Assembly (NCBI RefSeq): GCF_006716745.1
Contig: NZ_VFPP01000001.1
Span: 3,410,001-3,474,000 of the forward strand
Direction of reading: 5' to 3'
From: Saccharothrix saharensis
Lineage (GTDB): Bacteria; Actinomycetota; Actinomycetes; Mycobacteriales; Pseudonocardiaceae
Length of the DNA: 64,000 nt
The notes below the pieces were generated by a model. That model saw nothing but the letters and a program-made list of their open reading frames with translations. It searched no databases and had not been told where the DNA came from. The translations under genes and the position numbers were made by a program. Of the stretch, positions 1 to 7,864 are shown piece after piece. Numbering within the stretch: the first letter of the stretch is position 1; each line of letters begins with the position of its first letter.

Positions 1-116
1 TAGCCGAATGGCGCGACCGGATCGGCACCACTGGCGAGACGGTAGAGGTCACCGATCTACTCGACTGGACTAGGGTCGGTTTGACCGAGCCAAAACACGG
101 CCAGGATCAAAGCTAG
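1..116 (+). CDS. C-terminal end of an unidentified protein (partial)
   Basis: An open frame enters from the left edge (codons begin at position 3) and gives about 37 residues before a TAG at 114-116. The tail is charged and has no motif I recognise. It runs towards a strong hairpin at 124-168 that it shares with the convergent transfer operon. It may be an integration, replication or cargo gene of the element. No function is assigned. Confidence 0.45.
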   Translation, partial: AEWRDRIGTTGETVEVTDLLDWTRVGLTEPKHGQDQS

Positions 117-123
117 GAAACCA

Positions 124-168
124 ATGACAGAGGGCCCCTCCGCACTTTGCGAAGGGGCCCTCTGTCAT
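124..168. terminator. Bidirectional hairpin terminator
   Basis: A perfect 16-bp stem (124-139 with 153-168) has a short inner 4-bp extension and a 3-nt tip loop. It lies between a rightward gene ending at 116 and the leftward transfer operon ending at 182. It is therefore well placed to stop transcription from both sides. There is no long T-run, which is common for high-GC actinobacterial hairpins. Confidence 0.85.
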
Positions 169-181
169 CAGGTCGACAGGC

Positions 182-409
182 TCATTGTCTACGTTGCTGT
201 TCCGGGATCAACACATCGCATACCTCGCCGATTCTCTCGGCCAACTGCCGGACGTCTGCGCCGTCAACGGTTATCCAAATTTCTCCGTCAAGCCCAGCCA
301 TGAGCGTTGCCGGAATCCGCCGTTGATCGTCCTTAGTGGACGCTCCGGCGGCGATGTCATCCACCGCCCGGACCCACCTCCCCGTCCACAGGGAGGGAGC
401 CCTTGTCAT
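182..409 (-). CDS. Small hypothetical protein, last gene of transfer operon
   Basis: A 75-aa acidic soluble protein with no recognised domain. Its start overlaps the 3' end of the Tra gene by 53 bp in another frame, continuing the chain of overlaps seen in this operon, and it ends just before the shared terminator. The composition (regular alternation of hydrophobic and charged residues in the last 50 residues) looks like a real protein. Small genes after tra are common in such elements, but I cannot name a role. Confidence 0.5.
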   Translation of the reverse strand: MTRAPSLWTGRWVRAVDDIAAGASTKDDQRRIPATLMAGLDGEIWITVDGADVRQLAERIGEVCDVLIPEQQRRQ

Positions 410-2678
410 GTCCGTCCGACAATGGAATCCGGCCCGTCTCCGGACCGTTCAGGAGTGGGCCGGCCCGCCTCCCTGACGGACGTCCGCGCTGGTCAGCCGA
501 GGGACCAAGGCTCAGGGAGGCGGCAGGGAAAGGTCCCTGACTCCCTGGCGTCCTCCGTCCGTCCATATAGGTCTCAAGAGCACTCTCGGCACGACGGGTG
601 ATCGCATCGGCAACGTCCTCAGATCGAACGACCATTGCGCCGTCAGATTTACGAGACTGAATTCCGAACCCGAGAAGCACGGCCCGGAGATCACGTGCGG
701 TCCACGGTTCGTATTCTTGCGGGTTGAGCGCAACCAGTCGCGAGAGAACAGTTTGAGTGCGGACACGACTCTCTCCTTGGATCACTGATTGAATGTCACG
801 CAGGTAATCGGCAGGTACGGCTTCGACCTCTTTCAAGTCCGAGCCGGCCGTAAGGGGCAAGTTTCCAATATTTGAGATGGCGCGCCTAATGACGGGCGTC
901 ACCTCATCGATGCCGTCCTCGAACGGCAGGTAAAACGTGCGCACGAGCTCGAACGAGTTGTGCGTGACGCCAACCGCAACACAGGTTCCCCGGTCGGTGT
1001 GCATCCTGAGTTCGGTTGCCCGGACACCAGCCCGGTACTTGCCCGACCCCAATAGCCCATCATTGGCGATGTGGTCCGCGACAGCAAATGCCACGCCACA
1101 CGACACGTTCCGCGTGATCTCTTTCGGAATACTGTCCTTCGTTGGCGACTGGGTAGCCAGCAGGAGAACTATTCCGTACTTGCGACCACGCTTGATCAGT
1201 TTGACCGCGAGTTCTTCCGCTCGCTTTCCGTACTTTCGGTGCTGGAAGAGTTCGTGACACTCGTCTATTGACAGGATGATCGGGTGCAGGCCCAACCGTG
1301 GGTTGTCGGCGAGTCTGCGCGACACCTTCGGCGGTCGGCCTGACTGCCCGCCGAGAGTACGGCCGCGCCGCTCCATTTCACCGAGAAGATCCTCTAGCGC
1401 TTGAACGGCATCGGCGGCGACTGAGTCATCCATTCCCATGCGATAGCGACTCAGGCGCGGTACCAGGGGATCGAAATCGGGGCTCTCTCCCATCACGAAC
1501 GCCCATAGTTCGGCGGTTGGGTCTAGCGCCGCCCCAACCATCAGCACCCGGAGAAGATTAGTCTTTCCTTGTCCGGGCCTGCCGCCGACCAACCAGTTAC
1601 TTCCGACCAATGGCGCGTTGATTACTAGTCCGCGTTGCGTCAGGCCAAACGGAACACCTTCGAACACGTCAACGGCCCCGTCATGCAACAGCGGCCAATC
1701 ACCAGCGCCACCGGAGAGCGTGCCTTTGTCAGCAACCCACAGGTCCAGAACTCCGTCTTCCTCCCCTGTGGTGGGCCACGTCTCCAATGACGCGCGCCCT
1801 AGGTTGGCCGCCAACACCTTGCGCCGATCGGACACCATCTCCGCCGTCACTCCGAGCGGCAGGCGGATTTGCGCCTGTGTTCCGTCACCGTCCTTTCGCG
1901 CCGCAACGGTGTAGACCAGTTCTCCGCCACCTTTGAGGAAGGAGTTCAGCGGGGCAATTCCCAGGTGTGCAAGCGCCCTGGTAATCATCCGCTCGTCTAC
2001 CCACGAATCGGAGTCATCGCGATCCGGCCGCGTGAGCCATCCCGCCCCCGGTGTGCGGTCACGGCCCTCCCACATGGCCGCCACGACCACCCCGACCACG
2101 GTCAGCGGAGGAATCCACGGCCACGCCGCCGACATAGCGGCCGTCAGAGCGTCCCTAACGGCGTAGACGGCCCTGAGCCACCCCGGCATAGCCGACCGGT
2201 CCAGTACGGCGTCCACGAGCGCCAGGAGGACCAGCAGCACCGTTACGGCAGCCAGACCGACGAGAGTCCGCCGGAGAAAGTTCCCGAACTTCGCCCACCG
2301 CGCTTTGGCGTCGGACCTGATCAACTCCTGAGCCGTCCGCCGCGCCTCCACGTCGCCGGCGATCCGGGCCGCACGGGCATCGGCGCGAAGGTCCGCATAC
2401 GACGCCCACCGCCACGCCTTGGCGATCCAGCGCCCGGTTCCCCGGGTGAGGAACCACGTCAAGCGGACGACATCGCGGGGCGCCGTGCGCGCCCGGTACG
2501 CCACCACCGACCGTGCCCGGGCTACCGCATCAAGATCAGCGATAGACCGCACCGCGGAATTGACCTTCGATGACGCTTTGCGTTGTGCCACAACAGTTTC
2601 ACTGTCGACCAACTCTCCATCTAGGACTTGGCGGACGAGTTCTCCCCTGCCTGTTTGACGATCATCGCGGGGAGTCAT
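357..2678 (-). CDS. FtsK/SpoIIIE-type conjugative DNA translocase (Tra)
   Basis: 773 aa. A basic N-terminal region is followed by two hydrophobic segments (about 138-157 and 188-203), then a RecA-fold motor domain with Walker A GGRPGQGKT (about 365-373) and Walker B with IDE (about 470-473). This is the layout of the single-protein Tra translocases that move double-stranded DNA between mycelia in Streptomyces-type plasmids and AICEs. It would act as a membrane-anchored hexamer at cell contacts. The start overlaps the upstream membrane gene by 4 bp (ATGA). The long Gly/Pro-rich C-terminal tail from about 700 has no obvious gamma/winged-helix similarity. Related chromosomal FtsK proteins have four N-terminal membrane segments, which argues for Tra here. 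Confidence 0.85.
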   Translation of the reverse strand: MTPRDDRQTGRGELVRQVLDGELVDSETVVAQRKASSKVNSAVRSIADLDAVARARSVVAYRARTAPRDVVRLTWFLTRGTGRWIAKAWRWASYADLRADARAARIAGDVEARRTAQELIRSDAKARWAKFGNFLRRTLVGLAAVTVLLVLLALVDAVLDRSAMPGWLRAVYAVRDALTAAMSAAWPWIPPLTVVGVVVAAMWEGRDRTPGAGWLTRPDRDDSDSWVDERMITRALAHLGIAPLNSFLKGGGELVYTVAARKDGDGTQAQIRLPLGVTAEMVSDRRKVLAANLGRASLETWPTTGEEDGVLDLWVADKGTLSGGAGDWPLLHDGAVDVFEGVPFGLTQRGLVINAPLVGSNWLVGGRPGQGKTNLLRVLMVGAALDPTAELWAFVMGESPDFDPLVPRLSRYRMGMDDSVAADAVQALEDLLGEMERRGRTLGGQSGRPPKVSRRLADNPRLGLHPIILSIDECHELFQHRKYGKRAEELAVKLIKRGRKYGIVLLLATQSPTKDSIPKEITRNVSCGVAFAVADHIANDGLLGSGKYRAGVRATELRMHTDRGTCVAVGVTHNSFELVRTFYLPFEDGIDEVTPVIRRAISNIGNLPLTAGSDLKEVEAVPADYLRDIQSVIQGESRVRTQTVLSRLVALNPQEYEPWTARDLRAVLLGFGIQSRKSDGAMVVRSEDVADAITRRAESALETYMDGRRTPGSQGPFPAASLSLGPSADQRGRPSGRRAGPLLNGPETGRIPLSDGHDKGSLPVDGEVGPGGG

Positions 2679-3007
2679 CGCCGTCGACCTCGCGCATGAT
2701 CGTTAACGGCGGTCACGGTCAGCGCCCGCACCAAGACCCACGATGCGAGCATCGCGGGAACGGCGAGGGCGGCCAACTTCACCCACCCCGACGCGCCAGG
2801 GTGCGTCAACGCCAGCCACTGCGCCCCTGAGATGAGCAGAGCGCCGACGACCACCCGACCAGTCAGCGACAGCAACCGCACGCCGCCCCGGGCCGCCTCG
2901 GACGCCTTACGCGCCCTCCTGACCGAAAGTCGCCACGCCACCCAGAGCGCCAAGACAGCAGCCAGGCCGACCAGCACGAGCTCTGCAGACAACTCAAACT
3001 CGGTCAT
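2675..3007 (-). CDS. Small membrane protein of transfer operon (Spd-like)
   Basis: 110 aa with an N-terminal membrane helix (about 8-26) and a second hydrophobic block (about 48-100, probably two helices), joined by a short basic loop and ending in a basic tail. It overlaps the WhiB gene upstream and tra downstream by 4 bp each, so translation is probably coupled. Position and topology resemble the Spd (spread) membrane proteins found beside tra on actinomycete plasmids. The family call is inferred from context because Spd proteins are poorly conserved. Confidence 0.65.
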   Translation of the reverse strand: MTEFELSAELVLVGLAAVLALWVAWRLSVRRARKASEAARGGVRLLSLTGRVVVGALLISGAQWLALTHPGASGWVKLAALAVPAMLASWVLVRALTVTAVNDHARGRRR

Positions 3008-3348
3008 GCCTGTTCACCCGCCACGGTGCCGCCGTCGCGGCGTTCCTCCCAGCACTCGTAGACCGCGCGCCGCTCGTCCTCTGGCAGCGGACCCCACACG
3101 CCAGCCGTCGCGTGACCGCGAGTGCGGAACTCCCACTCCAGGCACTCACGCTGGACAGGGCACGCCGCACACACACGTGCGGCCAACTCCTGATCTGACC
3201 GGAAGTCACCCGTCCACTCCGGGTACTCGCCACTGGTCGACAGCCACCCGCACAGGCCCCGATTCCGGACCGCGTGCGCGAGCTGGTCATCCGCCAGCCC
3301 CGCGCACTCGTCAAGATCGGCGGCAATCCGCTCGTGGACCTCACTCAT
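3004..3348 (-). CDS. WhiB-family iron-sulfur protein
   Basis: 114 aa from the ATG at 3348. A longer frame opens upstream, but this start overlaps the stop of the HTH gene (ATGA), so it was chosen. The four WhiB cysteines are present at about 33, 60, 63 and 69 (C-x26-C-x2-C-x5-C), followed by the turn GVWG (83-86) and a charged C-terminus. WhiB proteins bind a [4Fe-4S] cluster and usually act with the principal sigma factor. Encoded inside a transfer operon, this one probably senses host redox or stress state and tunes expression of the element, which is inference. Confidence 0.85.
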   Translation of the reverse strand: MSEVHERIAADLDECAGLADDQLAHAVRNRGLCGWLSTSGEYPEWTGDFRSDQELAARVCAACPVQRECLEWEFRTRGHATAGVWGPLPEDERRAVYECWEERRDGGTVAGEQA

Positions 3349-3524
3349 CGGCGGCCACCGCCCGCCAGCTCCGCAACAGCGGAGGCGGGAACCCGCAACT
3401 CGCCACGCCGCCACACCACGGGCAGCGTGCCGACACGAACTGCGTGGCAGACGGTTGCGACACTGCCGCCAGTCAGCCACGCAACTTGCCTTATAGACAG
3501 CAACTCAGTACGCGACGAACGCAT
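3345..3524 (-). CDS. 59-aa excisionase-like HTH protein
   Basis: Short gene translated by hand: ATG at 3524, stop at 3345-3347 overlapping the WhiB start. The core reads LLSIRQVAWLTG...ATVCHAV...LPVVWRRGELRVPASAV, the pattern of MerR/HTH_17 excisionases: helix-turn-helix, then a beta wing, then a short helix. A purine-rich ribosome site (AAGGA) lies about 11 nt upstream. It is the first gene of the overlapping operon that runs to 182. By family it may act as excisionase (Xis) or as a DNA-binding regulator of the operon. The integrase partner is not in the window. Confidence 0.75.
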   Translation of the reverse strand: MRSSRTELLSIRQVAWLTGGSVATVCHAVRVGTLPVVWRRGELRVPASAVAELAGGGRR

Positions 3525-3642
3525 GATGGTTATTCCTTACTTGAGGCTTCGGCCCGCTGATTTGCAGGCCGCGCCATCAAGTAGGCCGGAACGTCGCGAT
3601 GACGACTATGTCACACTCGAAGTATGCGTATGCGGGAGACAA

Positions 3643-3682
3643 CATATCGCAGGTCAGCAGGGGTGCACCCTAGCGCGATATG
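3643..3682. promoter_or_regulatory. Inverted repeat upstream of transfer operon
   Basis: Arms CATATCGC (3643-3650) and GCGATATG (3675-3682) are separated by 24 bp that include the small palindrome GGGTGCACCC (3661-3670). The site lies in the 217-bp gap between the XRE gene and the HTH/WhiB/Tra operon, where the operon promoter must be. It is a candidate operator for the XRE or WhiB protein; the function is inferred. Confidence 0.4.
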
Positions 3683-3741
3683 CTCAGGAAGAATATCCGC
3701 CGGTATGATTATTCACGGCGAGGATGTTGATCAGTGGACCG

Positions 3742-5229
3742 TCACTTGCCGTCGATTTCAGGCGTCTTGCCCCGCTTAACCTGCTCGAACAGGTCGCGGA
3801 AGTCCCCGCCCGCGCGCGCGCCGTACGTACTCAACTCCGTGTCCAACTCGGATGCGACCATGAGAAGGGATGGGCGGCTCTGACGTCCGTGCTGCAATGC
3901 TTCCATACCCATCTCGGCAGCGCCGTCCACGTCACCCGCCCTTGCTGCCACAACGGCGAGCGTCAACTTTGCTTCTGCGCTGCGCATCGGAGAGACAACG
4001 AACCCGTCAGGGGTGACGCTGCGCCGGATTACTTCCTCGGCATTCCGCTTCGCCAAGTCATCGCGTCCCACAGTCCGATACGTGTCCATAGCGTAGAAGT
4101 CCCACTTCTCAGGATCGACTACGAAATGATTCTCCGGCCGCTCAGGATATGGCAACTGGCCGAGTAGTTCACTGCCGCGCTCAAGAGATGCGTACACTTC
4201 CTCTGACATCCCCATCCGAGCATACGCTTTAGCCTGCTGGCCATAAAGCTGCACCGCCACCGACTGGGACGGTGCCGCGATGATTCCGGCTTGCGCAGCC
4301 GGAATCACGGCGCGATAGTTGCCCGCCGTGAGGTGGAACCAAGCCAGCATTTCATGAGCCCAACCGACGATTGAAGCGTCGCCGGACTCATTTCCTAGTT
4401 CTAGCGCCATCTTGCGAGTCGCTTTGGCCGCGTCCATGTCGCCCAAGTCATTTTCAAGACAGCCGACCAGTAGTGCCAGCAAGCCAGCATTATGCAACAG
4501 GTCACGGTGTTGCGGAAGCGTCAGTTGCTTCTCCAGTTGCACACTGACGTGATTGAGCCAGTACCTGCCTTTGCGCACAAGTTCGCGCGCGTCAGCATGC
4601 GCGTAGTCACAGCACAGTTGTTCTACAGTTATGCTCAGGGCATCTATCGTTGGCTGGTCAATTGCCGAGGTACGGACGCGCTGTATCAACTCGGCGGTGT
4701 CCATACCGGTGTTGACGACCAGAATTTTGTCCTGATCTTCGGAATCCACTGGTCCGCCGAATCCTCGGCTCGACTTCGATTCAGGTAGCCGCAAGCGGGT
4801 TTGACCCGGAAGATCGAACCAGAGCATGTGCGGAGGAAGGTGCAGAATCTTGGCCCAGTTTTGCAAGGTCTCAAGGTATTGCTCAGGCTTCCCGTTTTCA
4901 ATCCTGCTTACCTGAGCCTGGGTCAAGCCCAACCATCGTCCAAGTAGCTCTTGCGTCAAAGCCTTGCCAAACAGAGTCAAGTGGCGTGGATGGTTCCGGT
5001 ATGCCTTAAATACGCGTCCGATGTGCTGACTCGCAAAGGCGGCTCGAAACTCGTCCGTCTCAAAGAATTCATGCCTAAGTTGAGCGGGAGGGGTCCTCAG
5101 TTGGTCCCGCTGCTCGCGGTGGCAACGTCCGCACAAGCGGGCAGTGTTGTCAGCAGCCAGCACAGCGTCACAGCCCTGACAACGGCGGCTACTACCGGGG
5201 CCACCGCCCCGTGAACCAGCTGCACCCAT
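3742..5229 (-). CDS. XRE-type regulator with Zn-ribbon-like N-terminus and TPR-like C-terminus
   Basis: 495 aa. The N-terminus has paired cysteines (CQGC about 18-21, CGRC about 33-36), then a helix-turn-helix (about 88-125, with GRWLGLTQAQVSRIENG), then a long alpha-helical region of TPR-like repeats to the end. Proteins of this layout regulate plasmid transfer and development in actinomycetes. It lies upstream of the transfer operon in the same direction and opposite to the cargo strip at 5482, so it is placed to repress either side. A ribosome site GGGGGAAG precedes the ATG at 5229. Targets are not known. Confidence 0.75.
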   Translation of the reverse strand: MGAAGSRGGGPGSSRRCQGCDAVLAADNTARLCGRCHREQRDQLRTPPAQLRHEFFETDEFRAAFASQHIGRVFKAYRNHPRHLTLFGKALTQELLGRWLGLTQAQVSRIENGKPEQYLETLQNWAKILHLPPHMLWFDLPGQTRLRLPESKSSRGFGGPVDSEDQDKILVVNTGMDTAELIQRVRTSAIDQPTIDALSITVEQLCCDYAHADARELVRKGRYWLNHVSVQLEKQLTLPQHRDLLHNAGLLALLVGCLENDLGDMDAAKATRKMALELGNESGDASIVGWAHEMLAWFHLTAGNYRAVIPAAQAGIIAAPSQSVAVQLYGQQAKAYARMGMSEEVYASLERGSELLGQLPYPERPENHFVVDPEKWDFYAMDTYRTVGRDDLAKRNAEEVIRRSVTPDGFVVSPMRSAEAKLTLAVVAARAGDVDGAAEMGMEALQHGRQSRPSLLMVASELDTELSTYGARAGGDFRDLFEQVKRGKTPEIDGK

Positions 5230-5348
5230 CTCTCGACTTCCCCCGTCAGTGTCGCGGCGGACGCCCTACCTCAGACCAGGGTACTACGGGTCTGTAGGTA
5301 CACCATCGGGTTAGATCGATCACCACGAATCCACTGCTTAGCAGGCGT

Positions 5349-5386
5349 TATGCCGAGCGAGTGTGAAGCATGTCGAACTCGGCATA
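5349..5386. repeat. 9-bp inverted repeat in divergent regulatory region
   Basis: Arms TATGCCGAG (5349-5357) and CTCGGCATA (5378-5386) are separated by 20 bp. They sit in the 252-bp divergent gap between the XRE regulator and the Imm1 gene. A second imperfect symmetric sequence around GTACTAC...GTAGGTAC lies at 5281-5301. Both are candidate operator sites. No further support is available from sequence alone. Confidence 0.35.
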
Positions 5387-5481
5387 GACATTAGCCGGTA
5401 CCCGGTAGGACCGTTGCCGCGAAAGAGACCTATCGACGGAAGCCCTTCCCGCAAGACGCGCGAAGATTCGAGTGGAAGCGC

Positions 5482-5922
5482 ATGATTGTCACGGCGGTGC
5501 TTACGACCGGAGTTGCCCGCGTCGCCAAAGGGATTCGCGACGCCATGCGGCTAGTGGACGACGTTCTACGCACCGACCACGCGGAATGGGAAACCTTGAT
5601 GTATATCGGCGATAGCGAGTTTCGAGTCACACGGGAAGGCCCTCACCCAAACCATCAACTACGTGTAAGCGTCCGTCCGGTAAGCGGCTTCGCCGCACTT
5701 AACTATACAGACCAAGATGACCCGGATCTTGTAATCGCGAACTCGTACAACCCAAGACGCCCGCTGCCGGATATCGACCTGGTCTTCAGTGGATCCACAG
5801 GCGCTGTCTTTCCGCGTAGCGCTGCCATCCCCATATCGGATGCGCGATCCGCTTTAAGCGAATGGTTGACGACCCGGAGAAGGCCGACTTGCATCGAATG
5901 GCGTCCCTATGACCCATTCTGA
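5482..5922 (+). CDS. Imm1-family immunity protein
   Basis: 146 aa, soluble. The C-terminal half carries the Imm1 signature as I know it: hydrophobic strands around LRVSVRP.SGFAALNYTD, then PDIDLVFSG, FPRSAAIPISDARSALSEWL and the closing RRRPTCIEWR. Imm1 proteins neutralise polymorphic toxins, often nucleic-acid deaminases delivered by contact-dependent systems. No toxin gene adjoins it: the next genes are small and unrelated. On a mobile element an orphan immunity gene could protect the new host from kin toxins, which is inference. It starts the rightward cargo strip. Confidence 0.75.
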   Translation: MIVTAVLTTGVARVAKGIRDAMRLVDDVLRTDHAEWETLMYIGDSEFRVTREGPHPNHQLRVSVRPVSGFAALNYTDQDDPDLVIANSYNPRRPLPDIDLVFSGSTGAVFPRSAAIPISDARSALSEWLTTRRRPTCIEWRPYDPF

Positions 5923-5947
5923 CCGGTACTAACTCAAGGGGCCAGCG

Positions 5948-6166
5948 GTGGCTAACGCGAAACCTTGGATGCAACAGCGCGGCGGTGAGACACGTAAACA
6001 ACTACTCGACCGACTAGACCAATCTTGCTATCGCTGCGGTAAGCAGATAGCCGATCAGGCCAAATTGGCCGACCACGAAGACACGTGCACCGGCAGTCAG
6101 GCTAGCTCGACTCAAGTTGCCGAATCGAATCGGCGAGATCCTATCCCTGCACATCGTTCGGGTTAG
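5948..6166 (+). CDS. Small Cys/His zinc-finger-like protein
   Basis: 72 aa from a GTG 25 nt after the Imm1 stop. The centre has the pattern C-x2-C...H-x4-C (CYRCGK about 27-32, HEDTC about 43-47), a plausible single zinc site. The remainder is polar and probably disordered. The function is unknown. Co-direction and tight spacing suggest co-transcription with the immunity gene. Confidence 0.5.
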   Translation: MANAKPWMQQRGGETRKQLLDRLDQSCYRCGKQIADQAKLADHEDTCTGSQASSTQVAESNRRDPIPAHRSG

Positions 6167-6190
6167 CCAGATCTACTATCACCAGAAAGT

Positions 6191-6436
6191 GTGAACAAGT
6201 ACATGCAAGCCGATTTTGGAACTTCACGAGTCCGTACTAGTGCGGAGATCGACGCGAACTGCAAGGTCGATCACGAGATCGTAGGTAAAGAGTCGTTCTT
6301 CTCGTTTGCAGACGGCATGGTCAGCTTGCATTTTACCGACGAGTACGCTTTTAGGAACTTCATGAGCGAGGCGGTCAAGGTGTTGAGCGTCCTTGGCCTC
6401 AACGACTTCAGCGACGTCACAAACGCTGTAGATTAG
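6191..6436 (+). CDS. Hypothetical 81-aa cargo protein
   Basis: GTG start, 81 aa, acidic and soluble, with no motif I recognise. The pattern of aromatic and acidic residues around SLHFTDEYAFRNFMSEAV suggests a small mixed alpha/beta protein. It lies between the finger protein and the HTH gene in the element's rightward strip. Function unknown. Confidence 0.5.
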   Translation: MNKYMQADFGTSRVRTSAEIDANCKVDHEIVGKESFFSFADGMVSLHFTDEYAFRNFMSEAVKVLSVLGLNDFSDVTNAVD

Positions 6437-6477
6437 GCCAGGTATTACGTCGTGTGCCACACCATGAGGCGGCACAT

Positions 6478-6708
6478 ATGTCCCATCGATACTCAGTTGC
6501 ACTTAAGGCTGATCAGTTCTCTAAAGCCGTGGCGCTCGCCGGCTTCAAAAGCTCATACGCACTAGCCAAAGAGATGCACGTTGCACGGTCCACGGTCATG
6601 CGCGTGCGTGCCGGGCACATGACTCCCGGTCCGGCTTTCATCGGTGGGGCATTGACGGCGCTTGCCCCGATGAGCTTTGACGACCTTTTTGAGGTCGTGA
6701 CGATCTGA
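6478..6708 (+). CDS. Small Cro/CI-like HTH protein
   Basis: 76 aa from the ATG at 6478, chosen over the GTG at 6454 because GAGGCGG stands at ribosome-site distance. Residues about 20-60 form a helix-turn-helix (SYALAKEMHVARSTVMRVRAG) like the lambda-repressor-type domains that work with phage and plasmid genes. The end of the protein (LTALAPMSFDDLFEVV) is the typical C-terminal helix of such domains. It is the last gene before the element boundary. A role as element regulator is likely by context. Confidence 0.6.
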   Translation: MSHRYSVALKADQFSKAVALAGFKSSYALAKEMHVARSTVMRVRAGHMTPGPAFIGGALTALAPMSFDDLFEVVTI

Positions 6709-6903
6709 TCGTTGCAGCCCGCTAAGGCTGACCACCTTGGCGGGCGCTCGTCCCCATCCAACTACGGATGACCAAGCGTACGTCGAACCTTACGAGATAG
6801 TTCGCTCATCCTAGGCGCGAAGAGGTTCAGCACGCCATTTGGGGACACGCAAGGGCCTGACGGCCGTGGCTTGGTCGGACTGCTAGACTGTTGTTGGTTG
6901 ACT
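6709..6903. other. Element end / junction region
   Basis: About 195 bp with no supported gene. The left part belongs to the element. The phoD reading frame, read leftward, loses family similarity right after the motif DDHHV (codons at 6904-6915) and hits a stop at 6883. The attachment core is therefore probably between about 6880 and 6905. No tRNA and no visible repeat copy are present within the window. Confidence 0.4.
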
Positions 6904-7649
6904 GACGTGGTGGTCGTCCCACTGCACGATCATCGGCACGCGTGACGCGAACGAGCGGTACTGCGGGTCGAGCAGGTTGTAGGCGAACTGGCCGCGGTAC
7001 TCGTCCAGCGTCTCGGCGACCTTCAGCTTCTCCGGGATGACGACGTTGCGCCACACCCGCCCGTCGGGCAGCGTCACCTCCTCCTGCAGCGGGCCGTCGG
7101 CGTACACCGTGTCGCCGCTGTTGAGGAAGAAGTCGGGGCGGCGGGCGGCCATCGCGCCGAAGATCGGCATGCCGCCCAGGTCCGGGTTGCTGCCCCAGCC
7201 CTGGCCCGCCACGTCGCCGGACCACACGAACCGGACGCCGTCACGGCCGGCGGGCGCGGTGCGGAAGCTGCCCGTCACGGCTTCGCCGCGGGTGCGGCCG
7301 TCCAGGTCCTCGGCGACGACGCGGTAGTGCACCTCGCGCCCACCCGGCAGGCCGCGCAGCCGGACCCGGCCCGTGCCACGGTCTCCGGCGTCAGCAGCGG
7401 TCCGCGCACGGTCCGCGCGTGCCGGAACGACGGGTCCGACGACACCTGCACCAGCATCCGGGACGGCCGGTCGGCCCGCGTCCACACCAGCCCACCGTCG
7501 GACGTGACGTCACCGGACTGCACGCCGTGCGTGAGCACCGGCCGGTCGCCGCCGCGCGCCAACGCCACACCGCCCGGGACGAACACCGCGCCCGCACCGA
7601 TCGCACCGGCGCGCAGCAGCGTCCGCCGGTTCACCACACCATCGCTCAT
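6904..7649 (-). pseudogene. phoD: PhoD-type alkaline phosphatase, frameshifted and truncated
   Basis: The N-terminus (ATG at 7649) has a twin-arginine signal (NRRTLLR then a hydrophobic run ending ALA) followed by LTHGVQSGDVTSDGGLVWTRAD, typical of PhoD. The frame breaks at about 7374-7384. Homology resumes one frame over (GRVRLRGLPGGREVHYRV) through the metal-site stretches SGDVAGQ, NSGDTVYADG and WDDHHV. After this it ends at the element junction, so the C-terminal half is missing. A lost base explains the shift; sequencing error is possible there, but not for the truncation. The phosphodiesterase would have been exported by Tat. Both lesions make it non-functional. Confidence 0.8.
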
Positions 7650-7864
7650 GGGCGGGTTTGTAATCGGTGAAGCCGAATTCCGGGTGAACGCCGGCCGGCC
7701 GTCACAAGCCCAGCGCACGGCGGAGCACCACGATCTCCTCCTCCACCCGGCGCCCGCCGCCGCACGAGGAAGGCCTGGGCCGCGTTCCCAGCGTGCTGAG
7801 CCGATCGGACCGCGCTCAAGACCGGCAGGGCAGGCGGAAGGGCAGAGGCGACCGCCCGTCCGGA

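Larger units (their letters stand above)
1..6903. mobile_element. Right part of an integrated AICE-like conjugative element
   Basis: This stretch is visibly less GC-rich than the flanking chromosome. It carries the modules expected of an actinomycete integrative and conjugative element: an excisionase-like HTH gene, a WhiB gene, a small membrane protein gene, an FtsK/Tra translocase, an XRE regulator and small cargo genes. The right edge is set by the sudden start of a truncated PhoD phosphatase reading frame at about 6904. The left edge, and any integrase and replication genes, lie outside the window. The exact att core cannot be read because only one junction is visible. Inference: a fragment of a larger element inserted in or next to phoD. 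Confidence 0.65.

Noticed and set aside
3274-3708. 144-codon rightward frame over the HTH/WhiB region
   Set aside because: Opposite strand to two well-supported genes. The last 35 residues look slightly protein-like but no ribosome site or family supports it.
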